Shown: positions 22,921 through 35,090, numbered from the stretch's first letter. The stretch is DNA of 64,000 bases from Stomorhina lunata (GCA_933228675.1 OW121740.1:130851799-130915798); one strand, 5' to 3'. Translations and numbers: made by a program. Notes: generated by a model from the sequence alone, not told the origin.

Positions 22921-25343
22921 TTTTTTGCTCAAACTTTCTTCAAAAATGTATAACACTAGTGTATAATAAATGAGATAGGTCATAAAATATAAGTATAAAA
23001 TATAAGTAGAACCATGACTTAATAATTCTGAAGGTTGTTCCATTCTCTCTTTTTGTCGCCATGATAACTTTCTGACGTTTGTTAGGATAGTAAAAATTTG
23101 TGCTACCATATTTTTGCCGACAATCCCACTTTTCTAATATTTTATGATGACAAAATTTATGTAAATTTATGCATGAAAAACTTACGAATATTTGCGAAAA
23201 AGCTTCAATAAAAAATCATACAATTTGTTCCAACTATATTTCTTTGATATTGAATGTCTTCATTGTGTGCTTAACTTCAAATTTACACATTTTTGATAAC
23301 TAATCCCAATGTATTACGTACCACTTTTTTTAATGTGGCAACATTTTTCTTTCAATTGTTTTCAAATATGAAACTTCAAAAACCCAATATACTTCAAAAT
23401 AATTTTGAAGAGAGAGAATGAAACTTCCTTGTTATTATTATTTCATGAGTAGAACTAGATTTTCAAAAATGTTTTTGAAAAATTTGAATTAGATTGAAAT
23501 TCAAAGCTCTGCAATGATATAAATTTGCTTAAAGCTCGCAAACAGCATAAATTTTAAACGCGACACAAATAAAGCTTTATTCAATCAGTCTTATTTCGGT
23601 TGTAGAATATAACTTCTACTACTACAGTTAGTACTAGAATAATGAAATTGTGGTGATTTTTCTTTAATCTTGTACTAACTGTCGTAGTCAAAGTCGTATA
23701 TTCGACAACCGTAATAAGTCTGAATGTCAATAGTAAAGCTTAAAGCTCTCAAAACAACTTATTTTAAAATTTTTCAAAAAGAAATAATAAAGTTAATTAA
23801 TTTTTAAAAATTAATTTAAAGAAAGAGCTTTTAAATTAATAGCGCTTTATGTGTTACATAATTAGCCTCATATCTTTCTTTCTATGGAAACCTTTTCTCT
23901 GACAATTTGCATATTTTAGTTAGTCCTAAGCAACAGGAATAAAATTCTCTACAGTTTAACCCCATAAGGACTCTTTGAAGTATAATCCTACAAAAGCACC
24001 CTTTTTAAAATTCCTACACTTTTTACCCTCTTAACTAAAATTTTATTTAAAAATCAAGCAGCTCTTAACCATAAGTATTAGCTTCCTTCCTCTTCTGTAA
24101 AAGGCTTTTAAACTTTATAAAAGCATAAAGTTTTAGTTGTTTTTTTTTTTTTTTTTGTGATACAACTTAAACTAACGGCAAATCTGACTAAAAGTCTTAA
24201 TTTTTATATATTTTTATTTGGTTGGATGCTTTAGAGCAGTTCCAAAGAGAGATACGGACGGACAGATGAACAACTACATGCATGCCAGTGCATAATGTTA
24301 AGCAATTATTGGCGCATGCCTTACAACAATAGCAACCAACGAATTGTTGCAAGTTGCAACTAAAATCATATAAAATACAGCCACTACTCGTAGTTATTGG
24401 AACAAAAAAACACAAAAAAAAAAAAGAAAAAGACAAGTAGTAAAATGATTTTTCAAAATGTTTCATTTTATAAATAATTTTAAAGCATTTTTTCAGTTAT
24501 TTTTATTTCCTTTGACTAAATATGAATGGAAGAATGACTGAAGGAATGAATGAATGTGTAATGAAATGAACCGACCGAAAGACCGATCATCGAAAGCCAG
24601 TCATTCGCTGTTAAGCTTTTGAAAATTGTTATTATTATTATTATTATTATTATTTATATACGAGTACTTTTTACTTTAATTTAAAATTTAATGTATTTGT
24701 TATAAAAGTTTACTAAACAGCAAATGTTTATAATTTTTTGTTTCTTTTGTTATACCTACATAATACATGTATTAGATATAGTTTGTCCATATTTATGGCG
24801 TTGAAAAATGAAATACATATTAAGAAAATTTAGAAAAAAAAATATTACTATATAATAATTTCAATTGTTACTTTAGTTTCTTCTTTGAATTAGTTAAGAA
24901 ATTTTTCAAAATTGATAAATTAAGATGTTAAAAAAAATTAGCTAATTTATAATAAATTATGGTTGAAATACTTTAAAATATCGAACAATTTAATTTAATA
25001 AAAAACTTAAATTTTTTCTTATCTAAAATCAACTATTTGGTATATTTTCAAATAACCAATTTCCAATGTTTTATTTAAAGGCTTTCTTCTTCGAATTGAT
25101 TTAAAAACAACCAACAAATTTTATATTTCCTCAAAATTATGGGTAATTCCAAATAAGAATCAATATCTCAAATTTAAGCTTATTTAATAATGCACAGATT
25201 CCAAATACTTTCAGTAGCCTTTTAACTAGTTCAAATGTCATTTAAAGTTATTTGTATTATTTTAATCCTAAAGATTTAACCCTTTAAAGCCATTTGTTGC
25301 TTATAAGCAACATTGTAAATGTTGCTGCTTTTAGTTCTTGTTG
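22921..25343. other. Unique AT-rich non-coding DNA
   Basis: No gene supported. An ATT/TTA microsatellite lies at 24628-24652 and long A/T runs near 24139-24157 and 24407-24424. The 89- and 113-residue minus-strand open frames show no domain. Confidence 0.5.
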
Positions 25344-25345
25344 TT

Positions 25346-26144
25346 ATACCCTTCACCACCATAGGTGGAAAGGGTATTATAAGTTTGTGCTGATGTTTGT
25401 AACGCATAGAAATATTTGCCTTAGACCCACCTTTTAGTATACCAATAGACTTAGAATCACTTTCTGAGTCGATTTAGCGATGTCCGTCCGTCCGTCCGTC
25501 TGGCTGGCTGGCTGGCTGGACCCCCATGTAAACCTTGTAATCAAACTACAGGTCGCAATTCTAAAGATAATTTGATGAAATTTGGCACAGATAATTTTTT
25601 TGATAATGGGACCATGGCTATTGAAATTGGTCAAAATCGGTCCATTATTTATGATACCTCCCATAGGTCCCACTTCCCGGAATTGCTATATTGGCTACAA
25701 ATATCAATATTTTTTCATGAAATTTAAAACAGATACTGCTTATATAAACTTAAATCACTGTACCAAATTTCGTTGAAATCGGTCCACATTTGACCATAGC
25801 TCCCATACAAACTCTTCTTCAAAAACGCACTAAATGAGACAAAAAATCACTAAAACGCTCGCAAATCTAAAGATAATCAAAATTTTGAGTTTATTATTTG
25901 CATACATAATTTTTGTAACAACTGTAATCAATTTGCCAAATTTCGAGATATTCGGTCCACATTTGACCCTAGCTCTCATATAAGTCCAAATGACGGAAAC
26001 AGGTTGAATATATAAGTTTTGAGAAAATGTTTGTATGATGGCAAAATTTAGCAAATATTTGTCTTTATACAGGAAAAATAACAACTTTGACCTTAGTGGT
26101 GAAGGGTATCGTATGGTCGGCTTGACCGACTATAGCGCTTTCTT
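25346..26144 (-). repeat. Hairpin-ended dispersed repeat, family D copy 2
   Basis: Inverted relative to copy 1. It runs from the TATACCCTTCACCACC/GGTGGAAAGGGTATTA palindrome to TAGTCGGTCAAGCCGACC on the minus strand. It contains a CCGT/GGCT tetranucleotide run (25483-25520). It is nearly identical to the copy at 29006-29811, about 3.7 kb to the right and in the same orientation. Confidence 0.85.
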
Positions 26145-27000
26145 AGTTGTTTTTTTCTGTCTTTTTTTTCCTAACCGAAATAAACACTTGTAAGCATTTA
26201 GTTGCGGAGATACATTTTTGAAAGCTTTGCTAGTATGATTTTGTGAGCTAGTTGAATTCGTATAAAAACGTGCGCAAAAAATGTGTAAAAAATAGTTTTA
26301 CGTAAATTCAAATAAAACGTGAATTTTGTTATAAAATAAGATAGGAAATAAGATAAAGTTGGTAAAACTTAAAATAGCTCTTATTGTTATGTCAGAAATT
26401 TAATAAACAGAATGTTGCTTATAGGCAAAATTTGACCATAGAAGCAATAGTTTTTAAAGTTAGCTACTATGGCCAATCCTGTCTGTGTCTATTAGAGTGG
26501 GTCGATTTGTATGGGAGCCAAAAATTGCTACAGGCTTATAGCAAAATCGAAATCTGCACCTGATTCTAAGAAAGTTTCCCTAAGAAACCAGGTGTCTAAA
26601 ATGCGAGGCCTGAAAATATTCACTTCCTACACATTGAATAGAGTTTTGGAAAAAAATAGTTTGGATACGACTATACGCCTGTTCACGAAAGAAATCCACC
26701 CTAGTGTTTATATCTTGAAAACTGCTTAAAAAGAAGAAAAAATTGACGAGAAATCAAATTTGCAGTAAAATATTCACTGAGTTCTTCAATGATGAAATTA
26801 TAATCAAGATTTGTAACTGTGCTAGGTACCTGGACATTATAGCGATATTGCGGACGAATCGACCCGTGCTGGATCAGAGATGTATGTATATAAAAACTAC
26901 TTTAAAGGATATCCTTTACTTGACTATATTTTCTCAATGTCGATAATCTACACTTTTACTTATGGTTTATGAACATAATATTCTTTGTTTGTAAAATAAG
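26145..27000. other. Non-coding DNA with a probable dispersed-repeat piece
   Basis: The segment from about 26491 (agagtgggtcgatttgtatg) to 26720 has a repeat-like character that I recognise from other fly non-coding DNA. No copy occurs within this window to prove it. No gene supported. Confidence 0.35.
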
Positions 27001-27032
27001 TAATAATGCGAGGTTTTCGATCTGCCTAAATT

Positions 27033-27100
27033 GGGGATAATCCTCCTGAAGAGATGGTCTAACCAACCATTGAAATGCGTCGAGGAATTTTGGTTTCTCC
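27033..27100 (+). ncRNA. Hammerhead ribozyme-like motif, copy 1
   Basis: Type I layout. Stem I outer helix GGGGA (27033) pairs with TCTCC (27096). The inner helix TCCTC (27041-27045) pairs with GAGGA (27082-27086), with an internal loop between. The core CTGAAGA (27046-27052) fits CUGANGA. Stem II is GATGGT/ACCATT with loop CTAACCA and a G-U pair at its base. Then GAAA (27072-27075), a very short stem III ATGCGT, and the expected cleavage after C27081. All core bases are present. Self-cleaving RNAs of this form are known in Penelope-like retroelements and in animal satellites. Activity here is inference. Confidence 0.7.
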
Positions 27101-27267
27101 GCAAACATTTTTTGGCTTTTCATCAATAAATTGGTCTGTTACATTAATAAATAAATGTAACAGATTTGGGAATAAATGCGGTAACTCGACGATCGTAAAA
27201 CATTGAAAATTGAAGTCTAATATTATGAAAATATATCAATTAGAAGTGATTTTAACAATAAATTAAA

Positions 27268-27812
27268 ATAAGTAAGAATATCTATAGACGGTCAAGCCCA
27301 AGTATATGATACCCTTCACTTAAAGATCAAAAATGGACTAACAATTTAACAAGTTTTCCTTAAATCTTAGAAACATAAATATATATAAAAAAAAAAAAAA
27401 AAGATTTTAGTAAATTTATGTCATTTCCGGCTGAGGACCTGATATGGGAGCTAGGATCAATTGTAGATCGAGTGTTACAAAAATAGTTATACTACTTTAG
27501 GTTATCATAAGCAATATTTATTCTGACTATTATAAAATTACAACTAAATTTGTGGCTGTTAAGGACCAAAAACTCTGTTCCGGGAAGGCATCTCTATGTG
27601 AGGTACCCGAAATAGTAATCCGATTTTGCCCAAAAAGTATAGGGTTCGTCCTTGGACGACCAACCAGCCAGCCGGACAGACATCGTTAAAACAACTCAGA
27701 AAGTGATTCTGAATTGATGGGTATACAAAAAGGTGGGTCTCTGGCAGATACGTTACAAACATTCCTTTCCAATAAACCTTTTCCACCTATGGCGGTGAAG
27801 GGTATACAAATA
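27268..27812 (+). repeat. Family D relative, decayed
   Basis: Starts agtaagaatatctatagacg, then ggtcaagcccaagtatatga and acccttcact. Ends CTTTTCCACCTATGGCGGTGAAGGGTATA. Interior motifs (tgtggctgttaaggacc, ccgggaaggcatctctatgtg, ccagccagccggacagacat) correspond to family D, but large parts are lost. Confidence 0.6.
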
Positions 27813-28059
27813 TATATAGCCATATTCTGGGTATTATATGTTCTTGAGGAAATACTTTTGCATAAATCTGCTCATATGGTAATCTTCGGTGTTTAAGACG
27901 ATATTCTTAGTTGAGAACGATATTTCGGTTATAAGACAAGTGTGGGAATAAAGAAAAAAAACCGAAAAATTTTGTGCGATTCTCTTCAGATGATAATCTC
28001 CGCTTTATGTTGATATTTGTCTAGGTACAATAATTCGTATTTGTTCTGTCTGGAAAATT

Positions 28060-28200
28060 AGATATAATGCTTGGTTTTCGATTTGTCTAAGGGGATACTT
28101 CTACTGTTGATGATGGTCTAACCAGCCATCGAAACGTGTCGAGGTAAGGTTGTTCCTAATAAAAGTTTTTGGTTCTATCAAAAAACTATATATTTCATAA
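28060..28200 (+). repeat. Hammerhead-bearing repeat, copy 2 (mutated core)
   Basis: The flanks match copy 1: GGTTTTCGATTTGTCTAA upstream, TTTTGGTTCTATCAAAAAAC downstream. It keeps stem II GATGGTCTAACCAGCCATC and GAAACGTGTC with GAGG after it. The core reads CTGTTGAT rather than CTGAAGA, losing the invariant A6 and gaining a base. It should be inactive. Confidence 0.65.
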
Positions 28201-28227
28201 TTCTCGAAGTTTAACTATTTTTTTGAG

Positions 28228-28372
28228 ATTATAAGTATAAGACTATATCGAGTCCATAGATTTAAATAATCGCAAACGACATTTCGTTAAATACCTCTTA
28301 ATCTATTAAAGATAGCGTCGTACATTAAGCATATCTTTCTTTCTTTCATTCTTAAGTAGTTTTTGAACATAC
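28228..28372 (+). repeat. Short dispersed repeat, pair with 33206-33330
   Basis: The segments share tatcgag(t/c)cc(a/t)tag, aattaaataatcg-like and gacatt(t/c)cgttaaata sequences and ctttctttc...ttaagtagttttcg in the same order and orientation, at roughly 80% identity. Function and family are unknown. Confidence 0.6.
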
Positions 28373-29005
28373 ATTCTTGAACAATATTTATAGTATAATT
28401 AGATATTATTATAAGACAATGTTTTGTGTACAAGATATTTGGAATATTTGACGATAATCTGAGATAATCTGTGTATAAAATTTTCAAAAAATCTCACACG
28501 AAGTAATTTCATTCCTACCACGGACCTAAGAACTCTATAATTGCGGCTAATCTTTTCAAAGCACTCAAAAATAATTTAGTTTTTAAACTCCTCTGTTCAG
28601 CCTCTTCCTCCCATGATCATCATCATTAACTATTTAGTGTAAATATTTTTATTATTTTCTGCACTTAATTGAGCAGTTACCAATTTAAACGGTGCGATGG
28701 TATGACGATGATGATGATGAAGACGCTGATGTTGTAATTAGCTGCATTTAAAAACACGTTTAAGGCATTACGGAATCTATTACCAAAAAAAAATGAAGAA
28801 AAGACAAAAATAAAAATAAATAAATTTAACAATATTTAACAAGTTATAAATTACAGCCCAAAAAAATATTTGAAATTAACATTTGCGGCATTTGAGCCCA
28901 AACTAAAGACATTTAAAATTGCCTCAATAACTTTAGAGATGAACGTCGGTTATTTTGAGTTAATTTATAACATTACAATGAGGTAATTATCATTAAATTG
29001 TTAAC

Positions 29006-29811
29006 TTATTATACCCTTCACCACCATAGGTGGAAAGGGTATTATAAGTTTGTGCTGATGTTTGTAACGCATAGAAATATTTGTCTTAGACCCACCTTTT
29101 AGTATACCAATAGACTTAGAATCACTTTCTGAGTCGATTTAGCGATGTCCGTCCGTCCGTCCGTCTGGCTGGCTGGACGGCTGGACCCCATGTTAACCTT
29201 GTAATCAAACTACAGGTCGCAATTCTAAAGATAATTTGATGAAATTTGGCACAGATAATTTTTTTGATAATGGGACCATGGCTATTGAAATTGGTCAAAA
29301 TCGGTCCATTATTTATGGTACCTCCCATAGGTCCCACTTCCCGGAATTGCTATATTGGCCACAAATATCAATATTTTTTCAATTTAAAACAGATACTGCT
29401 TATGTAAACTTAAATCACTGTACCAAATTTCGTTGAAATCAGTCCACAGTTGACCATAGCTCCCATACAAACTCTTCTTCAAAAACGCACTAAATGAGAC
29501 AAAAAATCACTAAAACGCTCGTAAATCTAAAGATAATGAAAATTTTGAGTTTATTTTTTGCATACATAATTTTTGTAACAACTGTAATCAATTTGCCAAA
29601 TTTCGAGATAATCGGTCCACATTTGACCCTAGCTCTCATATAAGTCCAAATGACGGAAACAGGTTGAATATATAAGTTTTGAGAAAATGTTTGTATGATG
29701 GCAAAATTTAGCAAATATTTGTCTTTATACAGGAAAAATAACACCTTTGACCTTAGTGGTGAAGGGTATCGTATGGTCGGCTTGACCGACTATAGCGCTT
29801 TCTTACTTGTT
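29006..29811 (-). repeat. Hairpin-ended dispersed repeat, family D copy 3
   Basis: Same structure and orientation as the copy at 25346-26144, with only scattered substitutions and small indels (for example a shorter GGCT run near 29165 and a 6-bp deletion near 29380). Such closeness indicates recent movement or local duplication or conversion. Confidence 0.85.
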
Positions 29812-31367
29812 TTTGGTAAGAAAGTGCTACCTTTAATATAGTTTTAATAATCAATTGAAAGTTTAGTTAAATTATTTATAGTTAAAAATTTTTCACATTT
29901 TGTGTGAGATTTCTAAGATGATAATGCAGTTTATGATAATAGAGTACCATTTTAATTATTTGAATAACTTTTGACAAAATTCATTTAAAAGTGAAATTTC
30001 TTATGAGAAAGTTGAAATCGTTTTAAAAGTGTTAAAAATTAGGTTTTTTTAATTATCATGATAATTTGTTTAAACATTAAATATAAATTTAAATTATGAA
30101 ATCTTGAATTCATAATATTGAGAAATATTAACAAATATTTTGTTATTCATTATAATAAAAATAATCGATCAAGTATGAAGTAATCAATTATGTAAAACCA
30201 ATTTACCCAAATACGTATTAAGTATAAGTTATATAACATTTATGATAAAAAGCCTTTCTTTTAATAAATTCCCCTTAAAAACAATGACAAATTGAACCCG
30301 AACAATTTGCCTTCATTAATTAAAATTTTAAATTGCTAAATTTCAATTATTTTCATCACTTAACTTTTTTGAGAAACATCATGAAGAATTTAAAATTCTA
30401 AAAAACATTACAAATCATTCCATACACATTCTCTTATTTCCTTCATGTAAATGTGACAGTAATTTACAACATGTATAGATACTTGTATACATACATACAT
30501 ACATACATACATACATACTCGTACAACATCTAAACATTTATGTTGCTGAGCTCTTTTGCAACTAATTTATGCGTTTACACTTGCATAAATAAATTGAACT
30601 TTTTAGAACACATGCAAACCAAATCATCTTGCAAAAAAAAAAATAATGAAAAAGGCTAAACTTTGAAAAATGTTGATGAAAATGGAATAATGATACCGAA
30701 GGAAAAAGAACGAGTGAGGAAATTAAGAGGGAAGACGATGGTGTAAATATAGGTGTGTAGGTCGTTCAGTTGAACTAAAGATTTTTCTTTTAGTTTTTTT
30801 TTTTTTTTTGTTCTTCTCCTGGTCTAAGTTCTTTGTAGTTCAACAAGATAAATTATGAAGCTCTTTAGACATGAAGTTATAAAAAATTCATTTGGATTTT
30901 AAATTCTTACTTTTCCTCATGCTTTTCTTAAAGCCAGAAAAATGTACATAGAACAAACTTTTTGTATCTTCATATGGCAGGAAAATTGAAATTGAGGTAT
31001 TGTTTACACTGAAAGAAAAATAAAGAGGAATTGAAACAATTCTGGACTATAGGATGATAATGCAAGTATAGGACGTCACACAGTGGGTTGAAAAAAAAAT
31101 TAGGGAAACAATTCAAGAATTTTTTAAACGGTAAGCTCGATTATTATAAAATTTCACATGACTATTGAGTATGAATATTCGAGAGTTAATTTAGAATTTT
31201 GGAATCTGTGGACTTATCAGGAGGGGAGCTTTATGTCCTCAAAGTAGGGAACCTCGAATTTTTCGAAACGAAAATGTGAGATCCATTATAAACATGTTTA
31301 TATTGTTCAAAATTCATATGTCCGAAATCTGTTAACTGAGATACGTAGATTTATCTTCTATAGAGGG
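29812..31367. other. Unique AT-rich non-coding DNA
   Basis: No gene supported. A CATA microsatellite lies at 30489-30519 and poly-T at 30795-30809. Confidence 0.5.
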
Positions 31368-31673
31368 CGGTTCGGAAAATCCTTAGCCTAGCACAAAAAG
31401 CGTGGTATAAACAGAAAAAAGTGTATTGGAAACTTCCATCTCTGCTATAAACACATGTTAAATTTTGTTTCGATCTGGTAACTCCTTCATATAGAAACAG
31501 GTGTTCACAAAAGACGCATCCGCTACTTTTTTTACAATGGAAAAATTAGAAATACGTGGTGTCATTAAATATTTACATAAAAAAGGTTTATCGGGACAAG
31601 ATATTCATAATGATATGGTGAATGTGTTAGGTGAAAGTGCTCCTTCATATACAACAGTAAAAATTGGGTTGCT

Positions 31674-31784
31674 GGGGGGTTACCGCGTAACTCGATTCGA
31701 AAGAAATTGTTTTCGAAAAACAATGCTTTAAGCATACAAATTCGAACAGTTTTATTTTCGAATCGAGATACGCAGTAACCCCCC
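31674..31784. mobile_element. 111-bp inverted-repeat insert (MITE-like) in the mariner
   Basis: Left GGGGGGTTACCGCGTAACTC and right (inverted) GGGGGGTTACTGCGTATCTC continue in match through GATTCGAAA, giving about 29-bp TIRs. The mariner coding sequence resumes directly on the other side (gggttgct / gaattt), with a 1-2 bp ambiguity for the target duplication. Confidence 0.8.
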
Positions 31785-31806
31785 TGAATTTAAACGTGGT
31801 CGTACA

Positions 31807-31991
31807 GAAAAAATGGTGACGATAGCTTGAACCTTTTTGCCGTACTTTTGATTTGAAGTCTTTTAATAAAATTTGGACAGTGGGTATCTTTTTTGATGTT
31901 TCGGTCGAAAAAGAAGGGACCTAAGAGGGTAAAAACGGGTAAAAAGTAAAGTAATAGGTATAGAAACAAAAGTAAAATTACGTTTTAAACA
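31807..31991 (+). repeat. 185-bp dispersed repeat inserted in the mariner
   Basis: Begins gaaaaaatggtgacgatagc and ends cgttttaaaca. It lies between the mariner codons for RGRT and SIED, with ACA on both sides. A second copy at 33808-34009 is nearly identical but has 17 extra bases (near 33920) and the same ACA flanks. The family ends may therefore include ACA, or it may be a 3-bp target duplication. Confidence 0.8.
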
Positions 31992-33205
31992 AGCATTGAA
32001 GATGAACCACGTAGTGGACGTCCAAAAACAGCAGCAACAACAGAAATTGTAGCCAAAGTGCATGATATGGTATTAAATGATCGACGAATAAAAGTGCGTG
32101 AAATAGCTAATATCATGGGCATCTCAAATGATCGAGTCCATTTCATTTTGCATGAAGAACTACAGATGAAAAAGCTTTTTGCAAGATGGGTGCCGCATTT
32201 GCTAACAGTTGACCAAAAACGCATAAGAATGAACATTTCTCAAGCTTGTTTGAAATAAAATGGATTTTAAGCGTCGTTTCATAACTGTTGATGAGACATG
32301 GATCCACCACTATACTCCAGAGAAAAAAGGAACAATCCAAACAATGGACTGAAGCTAGAGGAAGTGCCCCCAAAGAAGGCAAAAGCAATTCAATCGGCTG
32401 GTAAGGTTATGGCAACGGTTTTTTGGGACTTCAAAGGTATTTTATTGAGTGACTATCTGCAAAAGGGTAAAACAATAAATTCAGAGTACTATTGCAACCT
32501 TTTGGATCAATTAAATGTACAAATTCGAGAAAAACGTCCTGGCTTACAACACAAAAAAATAATAATTTTCATCAAGATAACGCACCAGCGCACAAGAGTG
32601 TTTTAACGATGGCTAAAATCAACGAATTAAAGTACGAGTTGCTTGACCACCCACCTTATTCTCCTGATTTAGCTCCCAGTGACTTTTACCTGTTCCCAAA
32701 TCTAAAAAAAAATCCTTGCTGGCAAGCGTTTTACCTCAAATGAAGATGCAATTACAGCTGTAAACCACTATTTTGAAGACTTTGAGGAAAACTATTTTAA
32801 TCAAGGGATAGAATTGCTAGAAAAGCGTTGGACTAAGTGTATTGAAGTTTCAGGAGACTATATTGAAAAATAAAAATATTTTTGAAAAACTAACTATTCT
32901 CTTTCATTGGTAGGCTAAGAAGTTTCCGAACCGTAGCTTGTGAAACTTTCGAATTCGAAAAAAAAAATTTAAACTTTTTGATGATTTAGGCCCATTTGCT
33001 AATACCGGATCCAAATTTTTAACGATTTTTCTGAAATTTATTTTATTTTATTTCTAAGGGATGTATAAATCACACAAAAATGAATTGATGGAAAATCTTT
33101 TGGCGATCAAAAATTATATGTATTTAAGTTTAATTAAAAAAAGTCAATTTCTGTCGTTTTTTTAGCAAAAAAAGTGATAACATTCTTTTTGAGATATAAA
33201 CAAAA

Positions 33206-33330
33206 ATATCTAAAGAAACATATCGAGCCCTTAGAATTAAATAATCGTAAGCGACATTCCGTTAAATATTTCTTAAACTATTAGAGATAGCGTATATTTT
33301 TCTTTCTTTCTTAAGTAGTTTTCGAATGTG
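33206..33330 (+). repeat. Short dispersed repeat, partner of 28228-28372
   Basis: Same order of motifs as the partner copy, ending ctttctttcttaagtagttt. No further structure is visible. Confidence 0.6.
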
Positions 33331-33807
33331 CAAAAATCTTTTCGATAGGTTTAAATTTACCAAAGTTATACGGACCAATAGGTTTTACATACAATGGTGC
33401 TTAACTTTGGCTCAGTGTAGAGGGCACTGTGCTAAAAATAGACATGTTTTTAAAAATTGGTCTAAAACTCCAACTTTCTATTGGCCGATTTCTGGATATT
33501 GGGACACAATCCGCCTAGTAGCTTAAAAGTTAATGCTGTAAAACTAAAAAACTTGACATACAATACTTTGCACCATAACTTCTAAACCATTTGGAAAAAT
33601 TTAATTAGTTTGTCAAAAGTAACAGACTAACAAAGAACAAAAAAGGTTATGCACCAAAACATTATTCATATTAGAAATTTTTACTTTTTTTCCAGGTCAA
33701 TTTCAAAAATCATTTTTTGATTTTTGAAAATTTTGTTTAACAAATATTACAAATTATAAATTATCGCTTCAGGTTCATAAAGGAAACACATAAGAGAATA
33801 AAACACA

Positions 33808-34009
33808 GAAAAAATGGTGACGATAACTTGAACCTTTTTGCCGTACTTTTGATTTGAAGTCTTTTAATAAAATTTGGACAGTGGGTATCTTTTTTGATGT
33901 TTAGGTCGAAAAAGAAGGGACTTTTAGAAGCTTTGCCTCTAAGAGGGTAAAAACGGGTAAAAAGTAAAGTAATAGGTATAGAAACAAAAGTAAAATTACA
34001 TTTTAAACA
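33808..34009 (+). repeat. Second copy of the 185/202-bp repeat
   Basis: Matches the insert inside the mariner. It has the additional cttttagaagctttgcc-like stretch near 33920. The sequence after it (ctatgaaaataagcggacag) leads into the region with the 132-bp tandem array. Confidence 0.8.
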
Positions 34010-34429
34010 GCTATGAAAATAAGCGGACAGGTGTGTGGTACTTTTTTGAAAAAGGGTGAAAATAGTTTTTTGGTACCTTCTTAACCCACTCTTATATTTT
34101 TAACTAAAGAATATAGAAAGAAACTTTGTACTGCAATCAATAGATGTGAAAGAAAAATTAAACAAGTATTTGGTACTTTTTTGATTTTGGGGCCAAAATG
34201 GGTAAAAAAGGGATAAAATGTTAACTTAACATCTCAAAAAGTAATATGAATAGGAACATTATGTTAACAGCGTTTTAATAAAATGTACCGAATTCAATTG
34301 GTACCAAAGAAGTGCCATATATGCATATGGAACTTTCTGAAATTAGGGGCTACAAAGGGGAAAAAATTAGTAATGTTATACCTTTTAAACAAATGAATGT
34401 TTGTCTGTATGTATGTTCTTTATAGAATA
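34010..34429. other. Non-coding lead-in to the 132-bp array
   Basis: Repetitive in flavour (tggtacttttttgaaaaagg and tggtacttttttgattttgg) but not resolved into units. No gene. Confidence 0.4.
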
Positions 34430-35090
34430 GTAAACTGGGAATTTGATCATGTTATGCTCTTTAGCGAAGATGTTGCGGATAAGCCGGCAAAGGTATTTAA
34501 GTTGATAAGACTAATTTCCGACAGATGGCGCCAAAGAAAATTACTAAAAATTAATTAAATCGTAAACTGTATATTTGATCATGCTATGATCTTTAGCAAA
34601 GTTGCAGCGCATAAGCCGGCGAAGGCTTTTTAGTTGGTATAAATAGTTTCCGACAGGTTGCGCTACTGAAATTTACTCAAAGTCAATTTAATCGTAAGCT
34701 GTACATTTAATCATGCTATAAACTTTAGCAAAGTTGTTGCGGATAAGCCGACGAAGGTTTACGAATTGAAATGAGCAAAGTTAGACAGGTGGCGCCACAG
34801 AAAATTACTCAAAGTCAATTAAATCGTAAACTGTGCATTTTATCGTGTTATAATCATAATTAAAGTTGTTACGCATAAGCAGACGAAGGTTTCTTAGTTG
34901 GTATGAACAACTTCAGGTGGCGACACTGAAAACTACTAAAAATGAATTAATAAATCGTAAACTGTACATTTGATCAGACTATAATCTTTAGCAAAGTTGT
35001 TGCGCATGAGTCGACGGATGTTTCTGTTGGTATGACCAATTTCCAAAATTAAAATGAGTTAAACTGTAAACTAAGCAAACTATGTGTTAG
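34430..35090 (+). repeat. 132-bp tandem repeat, five degenerate units
   Basis: Units start at 34430, 34562, 34694, 34826 and 34957 (GTAAACTG), with a partial start at 35066. Each unit contains gatcatgctat, ctttagcaaagttgttgcg, gataagcc(g)gcgaagg and a cgacaggtggcgcca segment, then actcaaaattaattaaatc. Periods are 132, 132, 132 and 131, then 109. Units differ by many substitutions, so the duplication is old. Confidence 0.8.

Larger units (their letters stand above)
31537..32873 (+). pseudogene. Mariner DD34D transposase, fragmented
   Basis: Recognisable in order: MEKLEIRGVIKYLHKKG, then the insertions, then EDEPRSGRPKTAATTEIV, an HTH (VREIANIMGISNDRVHFIL), LFARWVPHLLTVDQK, the first catalytic D in ITVDETWIHHYTPE, SAGKVMATVFWDFKGI, the second D in FHQDNAPAHKS, and PPYSPDLAPSDFYLF carrying the third D. 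There are 34 residues between the last two. This is the canonical mariner signature, closest by eye to the irritans-type. Several frameshifts and a stop near 32256 (CLK*) break it, besides the two insertions. The stop at 32871-32873 ends the ancestral frame. Confidence 0.92.
31368..32933 (+). mobile_element. Mariner (DD34D) element, broken and interrupted
   Basis: The left end CGGTTCGGAAAATCCTTAGC and the right end (inverted, CGGTTCGGAAACTTCTTAGC) are mariner-like inverted termini. TA follows the right end at 32934-32935, but the left flank no longer shows TA. The coding part is split by a 111-bp MITE-like insert (31674-31784) and a 185-bp repeat insert (31807-31991). Confidence 0.9.

Noticed and set aside
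30489..30519. CATA microsatellite
   Set aside because: An ordinary simple repeat with no further structure.
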